A stretch of DNA of 64,000 nucleotides from Nitzschia sp. DOCU1 (taxonomy: Eukaryota; Bacillariophyta; Bacillariophyceae; Bacillariales; Bacillariaceae). Positions 30,261 to 40,229 of the stretch are shown here, piece by piece. A program made the translations under genes and the position numbers. Position 1 is the first letter of the stretch. Every line of letters begins with the position of its first letter. The stretch is from assembly GCA_951394045.1 (NCBI GenBank), contig OX595987.1, positions 4,216,001 through 4,280,000 of the forward strand, read 5' to 3'. A model generated the notes under the pieces. That model saw nothing but the letters and a program-made list of their open reading frames with translations, did not search any database and was not told where the DNA came from.

Positions 30261-31682
30261 CACCGTTTTTCACGCTCCACCCTCGCCATCCAACCTAATA
30301 CTACAAAGCTTAAAGAAGCCATGCCTTCAATCGGATTTTCGTTATTCTAACGAAAACAGGCCAGGAAATTTCATACCTAGTAGGCACCGATTTACACACT
30401 ACAGCACCGTTTTTCACGCTACCACCAACGCCATCCAACTTTATACTACAAAGCTTAAAGAAGCCATGCCTTCAATCGGATTTTCGTTATTCTAACGAAA
30501 ACAGGCCAGGAAATTTCATACCTAGTAGGCGCTGATTTACCCACTACAGCAACGTTTTTCACGCTCTCCACCCTCGCCATCCAACCTAATACTACAAAGC
30601 TTAAAGAATCCATGCCTTCAATCGGATTTTCGTTATTCTAACGAAAATAGGCCCGGAAATTTCATACCTAGTAGGCACCGATTTACACACTACAGCACTG
30701 ATTTACACACTACAGCACCGTTTTTCACTCTACCACCAACGCCATCCAACCTAATACTACAAAGCTTAAAGAAGCCATGCCTTCAATCGGATTTTCGTTA
30801 TTCTAACGAAAACAGGCCAGGAAATTTCATATCTAGTAGGCGCTGATTTACCCACTACAGCACCGTTTTTCACGCTCTCCACGAAAACAGGCCAGGAAAT
30901 TTCATACCTAGTAGGCACCGATTTACACACTACAGCACCGTTTTTCACGCTACCACCAACGCCATCCAACTTTATACTACAAAGCTTAAAGAAGCCATGC
31001 CTTCAATCGGATTTTCGTTATTCTAACGAAAACAGGCCAGGAAATTTCATACCTAGTAGGCGCTGATTTACCCACTACAGCACCGTTTTTCACGCTCTCC
31101 ACCCTCGCCATCCAACCTAATACTACAAAGCTTAAAGAAGCCATGCCTTCAATCGGATTTTCGTTATTCTAACGAAAACAGGCCAGGAAATTTCATACCT
31201 AGTAGGCGCTGATTTACCCACTACAGCACCGTTTTTCACGCTCTCCACCCTCGCCATCCAACCTAATACTACAAAGCTTAAAGAATCCATGCCTTCAATC
31301 GGATTTTCGTTATTCTAACGAAAACAGGCCAGGAAATTTCATACCTAGTAGGCACTGATTTACGCACTACAGCACCATTTTTCACGCTCTCCACCCTGGC
31401 CATCCAACCTAATACTACAAAGCTTAAAGAAGCCATGCCTTCAATCGGATTTTCGTTATTCTAACAAAACAGGCCAGGAAATTTCATACCTAGTAGGCAC
31501 TGATTTACGCACTACAGCACCGTTTTTCATGCTCTCCACCACCCTCGCCATCCAACCTAATACTACAAAGCTTAAAGAAGCCATGCCTTCAATCGGATTT
31601 TCGTTATTCTAACAAAACAGGCCAGGAAATTTCATACCTAGTAGGCACTGATTTACGCACTACAGCACCGTTTTTCACGCTC
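30261..31682 (+). repeat. Satellite array of ~146-bp units with a hairpin core
   Basis: Nine units are seen, plus one truncated. Hairpin copies start at 30336, 30481, 30627, 30792, 31012, 31158, 31304, 31450 and 31598. The usual period is 145-148 bp. The 165-bp step carries a short internal duplication and the 220-bp step a partial extra unit. Each unit contains CACCGTTTTTCACGCT, CATCCAACCTAATACTAC, AAAGCTTAAAGAAGCCATGC and the hairpin TTTTCGTTA-TTC-TAACGAAAA, then GAAATTTCATACCTAGTAGG. The last two units have a deletion in the right arm of the hairpin. A diverged copy lies at about 31973. Unlike a CRISPR array, no unique spacers separate the repeats. Confidence 0.93.
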
Positions 31683-31686
31683 CCGT

Positions 31687-31827
31687 CCCAAAGTTCTTGG
31701 GCTGCCCCAAAGTTTTTGGTGGTGGATCCCAAAGTTCTTGGGCTGCCCCAAAGTATTTGGTGGCGGATCCCAAAGTTCGAGAGCTGCCCCAAAGTTTTCG
31801 GTGGCGGATCCCAAAGTTTAACCGAAT
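31687..31827 (+). repeat. 41-bp tandem repeat
   Basis: Three full copies and a partial fourth, beginning CCCAAAGTT at 31687, 31728, 31769 and 31810. Each contains GCTGCCCCAAAGT and a GGTGG(T/C)GGAT end. It directly follows the satellite. Just after it, GAATTACCGCGAAACACA occurs twice (near 31823 and 31863). Confidence 0.88.
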
Positions 31828-32645
31828 TACCGCGAAACACAGTTTAACGCATTTATAAATAATCGAATTACCGCGAAACACATTTTAACGCGTTTAAAGA
31901 TATCGCGCCGGTCATCGCGCCAGTCGGGCACCATTGGAAGTTCCAGAGCTTAAATCCATGACTCCAGTCGGATTTCGTTATTCTAACGAAAACAGGAAAT
32001 TTCATACCTAGCTAGTAGGCACCAATTTACACAGTAAAGCACCGCTTTCATGCTCCCACGGTCGCCATCCAACCTGATACACACCACTGAAATCCATGAG
32101 ACTTGAATCGGTTATTTGTCACACTACCGTAGTAACGAAAACACTCTAAAATTTTATATCTACGCACTTCTATCATGATTTACACTATATACCTAGACAC
32201 CTATGTTTAGCACAAGCCTTTACGGCTTTTTTGGCAGAGCCACACCAAATGCACTTTGCAACCTTCCCCCTACGCTGTCCAAAGTGCACCCACGACCACA
32301 TTCAAACCATACAATAAGTGGTCCTCCACTGCGGCATGAGGGGCGTCCTTTTATCTGGCAAAGCCACACAAAACCGTCCTATTGACCCCTCACGCCGGGC
32401 TCCATCGCGCACGACCGTCCGCCAAACCAAAGTAGCCCATGCGCCCCTTGTTGGGAAGGGGAAACATTCGAGGCATTGTTGCACCGCCGAAATGCAACCT
32501 TCAAGGGCCGAGCAACCTTTTACGCAATAGACAGCCAACTGTTTTTGCAAATTTGATTTTGTGGCTCCCCACTCATAATTCATTCTGCATGTCAAACGAA
32601 ATCACTCACTGCTTTGCAAATCAAAATACGAATATTACTTTCACA
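31828..32645. other. Region between repeats and the TPR-like gene
   Basis: It contains a degenerate relict of the satellite unit (about 31940-32050) and a second, more diverged relict to about 32150. The rest is probably the promoter of the gene at 32646. An open frame extends upstream of 32646 but lacks any similarity to the paralog. Confidence 0.5.
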
Positions 32646-33131
32646 ATGACTGCCCAACAACAGGAAGAACAGAACAAGGAAGAACGGGGAATCGCTGTGC
32701 AATTGAATAATGCGGCTGTTGCCATGCTCGAAAAGGGAGACTGCAAGGGCGCCGTGCGTGAACTTGCAAAGGCTCTCACCTATTACAAGCACATCATGCA
32801 GAACTCATCGTCACCCTCCATCATCGCACCACAGCATTCTTACTCCCCCGACGCCAGTTTCTTTCAGTATCGCCAGCCGATTGAAATCCCCAAACAACTC
32901 GAGACTGAGTTGAGCACAATGGCTACTATTCTAGTCACTTCGATCATTATCTTTAACCTTGCCTTGGCATATCAGTTCGTCGCACTGGCAATGGTCGCTG
33001 AACATACACACGATTCTGGGAAAGGCTCAAAACTCTCGTTTCCTGAAAACTGCGACCTTTCATCGGTTCGTCGACAAGCTCTACGAACTTTCCTTCTCCA
33101 TGGCTGGGACACAACTGGAATCGGTGTGTGA
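32646..33131 (+). pseudogene. TPR-like protein, probably 3'-decayed paralog of the gene at 26888
   Basis: Open for 161 residues from the ATG at 32646 (MTAQQQEEQNKEERG). It matches its paralog through the TPR-like helix pair (VQLNNAAVAMLEKGDCKGAV), IEIPKQLE and SIIIFNLALAYQFVALAMVAEH. After about residue 140 the similarity fades. In another plus-strand frame the sequence reads RFVDKLYELSFSMAG (about 33060-33105), and in a third AAFVNNLQRNEED (about 33160-33200). Both resemble the continuation expected for this kind of TPR protein. This suggests frameshifts, so I call it a probable pseudogene. If the short frame is expressed it would give a single TPR-like pair plus one hydrophobic helix. Confidence 0.5.
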
Positions 33132-34278
33132 AGCAAAGCAATGGAATTGTTATTTGCGCAGCTTTCGTGAACAACCTGCAGCGGAATGAAGAGGACGTCC
33201 AACAAAGACATACTAGTAGAAAGAAAGGGGCGTAATCGGCGGCGCCGTAGAGCAGGACTGGTGCTGCCGTTTCCAGCGCCATAGCTTCTCAGGTATGTAA
33301 ATTACAAACAGCCACGTAATAAGGAAACAAGAATAGACTATACCTGAACCGATCCGCCACCTTCAGCGTCGTACTAGTAGAAGCAGTTGAGAGCTCCTGA
33401 TCGATCCCAAAATGGATCATGATATGATCAAACGAGTCGAACGCCTTGCTCCAGAGTCTGCTGTGGGCGGGACCGGGTATCGCTCTCTCCTCTCAGATTG
33501 ATCCTCTGCTGTATTGTCCTCAAGGTTGTTGTTGTTGCTATAGTAGCGCACAATCCTTGTTGTTGTTGCTGCTCTTTCAACAATCATGGTGATGCAGCAG
33601 CACAGCAGCAGCAGATGACGAGGACGAGGACGAGGACTAGTAGTAGTACTAGAACTGCTGGTGGTGACTGCTGCTGGATGAGACACTTCTCGGGAACTTG
33701 AGTTGAGCATCAAACTATTATCATGACCAAACTCTCTCTCTCTACTCTAGCTAGACAGTAGAGGCAACCCAGAAGATCCGCTACCGCGCCCACCGAACGC
33801 TGGGAAGCTACTACCGGTAGAGGAGTGAATAACGTGTCGCCTTCTCCACTTACAATAAATATCCGAATCCCGCACGTGGCAGAAACGAATGAGGAGAACA
33901 GTTGCCCTTTTATCAATCCGGATGCTACGAAAGGGATTAGCTTGCGAAGGCTAACGAAAATTTATGGTGGCAGTTCTCCCCCCGCGCTTTCGCTTTTATC
34001 AGTTCGGATGCTCGTGTTATCGATCTGGTTAATTCTACCAGTTTTGCGACTCACAGAAATATTGCCTTCATTTGAAGGTGACCATCGAATTCGAAGCATG
34101 TTTTAAGTACCTTTAAGTAATTAGATTTTTTAGTATTATTGGGCCGGAACAAAGTCGATCTTGTGGACATCCCAAAGCCCCGAGAAATGTCTACATCCTT
34201 AACTGCAAGGTGGTGAGTTTTCGCTTGCGGAGGCAGAATAAAAAGATCGCTCTCATCCGTCATCATCATCAAAGGTGA
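33132..34278. other. Intergenic region before the kinase gene
   Basis: Apart from the frameshifted remnants at about 33140-33200, no gene is supported. It has simple CAGCAG and GACGAG-type repeats around 33560-33680. Confidence 0.45.
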
Positions 34279-36093
34279 ATGAGGTTTGCAAACCTCATAA
34301 AATCCCTCACCTGGTATCATATCATCATCATGATTCAGTCTACTACTGCTACTAATTCTTCTCCTCGTCATGAGGGTCATCGTCCGCCATCGGCTGTTTC
34401 AAAGAAGAAGGATCCGATGACTTCCCCCATGCTTAACGACGATAACAGCTTGACGAATAGTACTCGCAGCAATAGCAGCAACAGCAGTACTTCCGAGGAT
34501 GATACTGCCACGAAAGGAGGGGCTTCTTCTTCTCGTGCAGTTCCTCCGTCACCCCCGCTGAAAGTAAGCAAGAAGAAGCAGAACTTGAAAGCGTCCCCCC
34601 TGCAGTGCAACTTCGTGGGACGTGATTTTGCCCCCATTCACACCGAAGACATGTCCAAGAAAGTTGTGCAATGTGCCCAAAAACGCTTAGGCAGCCAACT
34701 CTTGCCAGACTCTAGTACCAGCGTGCCCACTGTCTGCAACTCGCAAATCCAGTTGGGAAAATTTATTGGAGAAGGATCGTTCCATACCGTCTATCAAGTT
34801 CAGCATTTGAAACCATCGGCTCGGCGAGTCTTGTCTTCTGCTGATGACGAATCATCATGTGCCGACGGCGTAGTAGTCAAGTTACTGCGCCGGCGATTAT
34901 TGGACAAGCCCCAGCGATTTGCGCAGGCAGCTGCCGATCTCGTCAAGGAAGCCAAGTTTCTAGCCATGCTGAAACATCCCAATATTGTCAAAGTTCAAGC
35001 CTGGACGACGGGGGAACTCTTTGCGTTTTATAATGGACGTCACGACGCCTTTGGGATTCTATTGGAAGAATTATCGGATGTTACGTTGCGTACCAAATTG
35101 ACGCACGAATGGCCTCGACGTCAAAAGCAACTTGCCGCCTCGAAACGCTGGCGGCTCTTCTTCTTTCGTGGAACAAGCACAAGACAACAACAGGGGGAGG
35201 ATTTACAAAGGGCCTTTGTTCAAGAACGTCTACAAGTTGTTACCGACTTGACAAGTGCCTTACAGCATTTACAAGACCACCATATCTTACATCGGGATAT
35301 CAAACCCGAGAATGTTGGATTCAACAAGGCTGGAGTCGTCAAACTATTGGATTTTGACGTGGCTCGCCGCTTGCCCATCACCGTGGGACAAGCCATAGCG
35401 GCCGGCAATGTCCTAGAAAGGGGCAGTTCTTCGAATAGTTCCAGTGACAACAACACAGTGACGACCTTTCAGGACTATTCTTATGAGAATAATGTCAATC
35501 CAAAGCGACGCATTGACCCACAAACTTTACTCTTCCATTTGACCCAAAAAGTGGGATCCAAACGCTATCAAGCTCCCGAAGTGGGACGTGGAGAAGCCTA
35601 CAACTTGAAGGCAGATGTCTATAGCCTGGGCATTTTGACCTGGGAAGTGTTGACATTGCGCAAGCCGTTTGATGGTTGGACATCTCAACAACATTCCCAC
35701 TACGTCTTTGTGCAAGGACAACGACCTTCGTTACACAACTTGCCCAAACCACTGGCACGTTTCTTGGAAAATTGTTGGACCAATACGGTGAAAGAACGAT
35801 ATACCATGGCCAGGGCGCAACGTAGATGGGCCAGTTTGATCAATGAACAAGGAATTCTTTTACAAGAAGAATCGTCTTTTAGCGGCAGCAAGTCCGTTTC
35901 TTCCACGTGGTCAATGCCAGCATCCAACACCAACGTAGGAACAAGTACAAGATCATCATCATCAACAACAACAACAACAACAAGTGCATCGGCACGCCGC
36001 AAAACGAACAGCGCCAAAGCCGCCGCCCGAATGGCGGCTTCCGCGAACATGAATCCACAACAATTTCATTGGACGAATTTTCGTTACAACTAG
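34279..36093 (+). CDS. Protein kinase with variant DFD motif
   Basis: Single exon, 604 residues (a later ATG at 34330 is also possible). The N-terminal 150 residues are Ser-rich and disordered. The kinase domain spans about 155-525. It has a glycine loop IGEGSFHTVYQV (first Gly at 164), the ATP-anchoring Lys201 in VVVKLLRRR, the catalytic loop HRDIKPENV with Asp340, and APE at 432-434. The magnesium-binding DFG motif reads DFD (358-360), so Gly is replaced by Asp while both key Asp and Lys residues remain. Long inserts occur between the N and C lobes (about 275-310) and in the activation segment (about 375-420). The fold fits a Ser/Thr or tyrosine-kinase-like enzyme. The C-terminus is Thr/Ser-rich. 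Substrate is unknown. Confidence 0.87.
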   Translation: MRFANLIKSLTWYHIIIMIQSTTATNSSPRHEGHRPPSAVSKKKDPMTSPMLNDDNSLTNSTRSNSSNSSTSEDDTATKGGASSSRAVPPSPPLKVSKKKQNLKASPLQCNFVGRDFAPIHTEDMSKKVVQCAQKRLGSQLLPDSSTSVPTVCNSQIQLGKFIGEGSFHTVYQVQHLKPSARRVLSSADDESSCADGVVVKLLRRRLLDKPQRFAQAAADLVKEAKFLAMLKHPNIVKVQAWTTGELFAFYNGRHDAFGILLEELSDVTLRTKLTHEWPRRQKQLAASKRWRLFFFRGTSTRQQQGEDLQRAFVQERLQVVTDLTSALQHLQDHHILHRDIKPENVGFNKAGVVKLLDFDVARRLPITVGQAIAAGNVLERGSSSNSSSDNNTVTTFQDYSYENNVNPKRRIDPQTLLFHLTQKVGSKRYQAPEVGRGEAYNLKADVYSLGILTWEVLTLRKPFDGWTSQQHSHYVFVQGQRPSLHNLPKPLARFLENCWTNTVKERYTMARAQRRWASLINEQGILLQEESSFSGSKSVSSTWSMPASNTNVGTSTRSSSSTTTTTTSASARRKTNSAKAAARMAASANMNPQQFHWTNFRYN

Positions 36094-37111
36094 AAGTAGT
36101 AACGATAAAGAGAAAGCAAAAGCAGTACTAGCAGTAGTGAGATCATCTCTAACTGTAGTATTGTATTAGAAGCAACAGCAGCACTACTTCGCTGTAGCGG
36201 TTTCAGGCCTCAGCAACACTAGTCTCTAGCTAGTGGCTAGCTAGGGCCTGCTGGAGAACGGTTACGGGCGCATCGTCATCGGTCACCATGATTCGGCATC
36301 GTCGACCATGGCGCAAGGCTTCGTCTCTCTACGACACATTTCCCCGTTCATGACATGTCCAGAGCGTCATATAGGCGATCCAAATGATGGCTTGAGAATA
36401 CAAAGCGATTCAAGATCGAAGCGGGACACAAATCCACATGCGATGACCTCTAGTAGTAGTATCGATCTCGTATCCATTTGGCGTTTCTCATGATGATAGC
36501 AACATAACCATGATCTCCCACTGTCTCTCTAAAAATGGACATCTTCCGAAGGGATCGGCATCTTGCCTTTACATCTTTGGGATAGTCGTTCATACGTCCG
36601 TCCTTCCGTCCAGCCAAATATTTTCAATTGAGCCCCATACCGAATCGTGGTGTTCATTACATAGAAAGTGCGAGCCTGCCAGCCCATCAATCCGTTACCC
36701 ATTCGGAATTTCTCACGAACCAATCAGAATGCTGAAATCTGGCGCACCTCCGGATTTGGCGACATTCCCGCCAGATTTGCGAGTCTTGGGTTGATGATCT
36801 TTACCAGTGATGCGCGTGGGTGGGGTTCTCACGCACCCCGCCCCATGATTGCATCGCAACGACCGTCAATCCTTCTCACTGAAGCCAGACCTGCCGCGAT
36901 TAGTCTCATTCCCTGACTGTCGACTTGCTTGAGAGAAGGCAAGATCGACCCTTTGCTCTCATCATAATCTGCCAAAGTCTCTTTTTTGTCACTAGCAAGA
37001 GAGCGCGCAGTGTTAATCTTTTGATAGCTTTGACGGCTTGTTCCGTTCATCCGCTGGTGTTAACTTTTTCTTCTTCTTAAATCTGCTCTGAGGACTCGCT
37101 GAATCGAATCA
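36094..37111. other. Intergenic region, no gene recognised
   Basis: About 1 kb with only short reading frames. Nothing repeated or RNA-like was noticed. The last part should be the promoter of the MORN gene at 37112. Confidence 0.45.
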
Positions 37112-39797
37112 TTGATGAACGACTCGTTTGTTCTCATTGCCAGGAATACCAACAATAATATGCTGGACGATGATGACATTACGACAGACACCATGTTGAC
37201 CAAGGCGATTGTCACGCCCGACGGTCTTTGTGCCAAACATCCACATGTGAGATTGCGAGGACGAGACGCTCACGGTCAATTGTTTCAACGCGATTCGTGC
37301 TATGAATGCGATCGAGACTTTGCTCATGCCCGACGTGCTCTACAAGAACGTCAACAAGAATTGGATCGACAATTGCAAGCCTTGGATCATACGAATGCCA
37401 GCAATAGCAATACTACTAGTACTACCACACCATCGGTCAGCAGAGGACGCAAGTCAGGTGCTGCCACCCACGGTCATCAGAATGAAGGTCCACCACCCGG
37501 TCAGCATTCGACGTCGTCGCATTCCACGGCCGCCACGTCTCCGTATGGACCTCCCCCACCGTATTATCCTCCTCCCTATGGTTATGGGTATCCACCCCCA
37601 CCTCATGGAGGCGAAGGATATCCCCCACCCACATCGCCGTATGGATATGGCTATCCACCGCCGCCCCCGCCCCATTATGCTCACATGTATGGACAACAAC
37701 AGCCACCACAACATGCTCATGTTCCACCCCCTGTCAACGAGGAAGATGAAGAGGAGACCGAGCCAGTGGCTTTGCATAGTACTCCGATGACTCCTGCGGC
37801 TGCTACACCCCGGCCGGCTTCGGCGGCGGCTAGTGCTTCTGAAAGTTCCTATTTGGTGACCTTGTTGCAACAAAGAGAACAAGAGCTTGAAAAATTGCGG
37901 GACAAGCTGGAAGCTCAAAATGAAAAGCACCAAGAAAAAAGTTTGGAATTGGCTCTAGCCAAAGAAAAATTGTCCCATGCCCAAGAACAACTTGCCTCAC
38001 AGGAACGTCAATTTCAATTGGAACTACAAGCCAAGGTCCATGCCGAAATCCAAGCAGCTCAAGAAGAATGGCGACACAAACAAGAACAACACTTTCAAGA
38101 ATTACAAGCTCTACAGGCAAAGCATGCCCAGCAAATCGAGGAATTGAAAGTAGCACATGCCAAGGAATTGGCGGCGGTCGAATCCTCTGCCAATGCCAAG
38201 GCTGACCAAAAAGCTCAAACCGACAATGCCTTGGTCCAAGAATTGCAACAAGAATTGGCAGCCATGAAATTGCAATTGAAGGAACAAAGCACGATGAAAT
38301 CGCCCCCACCACCGCCGCCGCCCACAACAACCACTACTACGGCAACGCCTCGTCTCGACAAGGCCAAGGTGCTTCAAGATCCCGATGGCCTCGATGAAAG
38401 TACCGTGGCTAGTACCGAAGTCAATGACAATAGGGCACCCGCCAATCGAATGGTCCCTCCTCAACGGGTCACGAGTCATACGGTCGTCGACTCCATGGTG
38501 GCGGAAACAGGCGCGCCAGCAACATCTCCCTCGGTCAAGGAATTGGCGGCACGCATGATGAGGACTTCTACTAGTACGACTCCTTCTGCTGCTGCTACTA
38601 CTCCTGCCGCTGCCACAAACAACAACAACAACAACAAGAAGCATCCTTGGAATAATGCACCCGTAGCACTCGCATCAACAGCAGCAGCCACCCAAAAGGC
38701 GCCCCCACCTACTTTTACGCAAGAGACGCCCAAGGACAACCAAAACAGCAATAATAATAATACTATGCACAGTACCATGCATAGTCAAGATGACGATGAT
38801 GATGATGATTTTGTGGAGGAGCAGGAGGAGGAGGATAGTCCTCAAAATAATAATACAGATGGGGAAGAAGATGAAGATTTGCACATGAGTGCCGATGATT
38901 CCTTGTGGAAAGATCCTGACATTATGCCCATTGAAGATGATGATGATGCAAGCACTCCTGCCGTAGAAGCTACTACAGCAGCCGCACCCACCAAATCATC
39001 GGATCGATTTACACCCAAATATGTCGTTCATGAGAATGATGATGATGATATTTCTCATCATCCGGGAGAAGAACCAGTAGATGAACGAAGTATTGGACAA
39101 ACGGTGGCAAGTAGTACCTACGGAGAAGATCGACAAAAAGTAGTCTCGAAAGCCTTGTTGGATCCCTATGGCGACAAGGGTATTTATACCGGTGTCATTT
39201 TACGATCAACGGGCATGCCACATGGATTGGGTCGTATGATTTATGATGAAGATGGCAGAATTTATGAAGGGGATTGGTGAGTTTTTGGTCGGGCGCTTGT
39301 CGTATTCGCTTTTGTTGGATTGAAATCGCTAACTATCTTACTCTACTACTTACAGGCGCCACGGCCGCTGGCATGGATATGGACGTGCGAGCTTCTCCAA
39401 TGGCGACAGCTACGAGGGAGAATACAAATTTGACCAGCGTCATGGGCGAGGCGTGTACCGGTGGCACGACGGCAGAGTATACGATGGAAGTTTCTCGGAA
39501 GATAAGCGCCATGGCAATGGCGTCTTTACTTGGCCCGACGGTGCCATTTACGATGGAAATTTCGTCAATGGGCAGCGCGAAGGCCATGGAAAGTACACCT
39601 TTTCGGACGGCGGAGAATATGTCGGCTCGTGGAAAGATGGACGTTATGACGGATTTGGAACGTGTACTTGGGAGGACGGAAGGCGCTATCGCGGAGAGTG
39701 GCGCAACGGCATGGCGCATGGCCATGGAACAGAGACGTATCCGAATGGCAACATTCGACACGAAGGCCAGTGGCTGGACGATGAGCCGGTGCGTTAG
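37112..39797 (+). CDS. Coiled-coil MORN-repeat protein (two exons)
   Basis: Exons are 37112..39276 and 39356..39797 (GT-AG, phase 2, within a Trp codon), giving 868 residues. Order: a Cys/His-containing N-terminal block at about 30-75 (CAKHPHVRLRG...CYECDRDFAHA); a Pro/Tyr-rich stretch with PPYYPPPYGYGYPPP; a coiled coil at about 245-400 starting SYLVTLLQQREQELEKLRDK; a disordered acidic part; then the leader DPYGDKGIYTGVILRSTG and about seven MORN repeats ending HEGQWLDDEPVR. The paralog at 61632 to the right edge has the same order and its C-terminal exons total the same 442 nt, split by five further introns. It is likely a scaffold protein. The N-terminal Cys-His cluster may bind zinc. Confidence 0.9.
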
Positions 39798-40229
39798 AAG
39801 ATACCAGGAGAAGTAGCAAACGCGCATGGGGGAAGAACGACGTTGTTTGCAGTCTCGGCCCGACACTCAGTTTCGTGGACCGAACGTTTATTTAACAATT
39901 GAATAGTGTTTGTAACACCCCTTGTTGGGGTAAACTTTTTCTTTTGTTGACATTTACTAGCAGGAGGCGTTTCCACGGACTCTCTTCGATCCGAGAGTCC
40001 TCGCAGAAATCTGAAGTCAGTTGAGGTAAGAATGCTGCCACTATCTTGAGACTAAAAGAATCACAAAGCTAAACGACGAGATTATATCTAGCTAGTCGTG
40101 GTGTTTCCAATCGACACTGCTTTAATAATATGCGCTATGCGATTTCTAACCCTGGACTCATCGAGCTTGCTTCATGCTACTCTTACTGACTTAGAAGTGC
40201 GACCAATCGAGAAAATTAAAGTACTTTAT
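39798..40229. other. Intergenic region between convergent genes
   Basis: About 430 bp that lies between the 3' ends of two convergent genes. No feature recognised. Confidence 0.4.

Noticed and set aside
30261..31682. CRISPR-like array
   Set aside because: The units are contiguous near-identical copies without unique spacers, and the setting is eukaryotic.
30766..31881. Reading frames within the satellite and 41-bp repeat
   Set aside because: They are translations of the tandem repeat and show its period; no sign of a gene.
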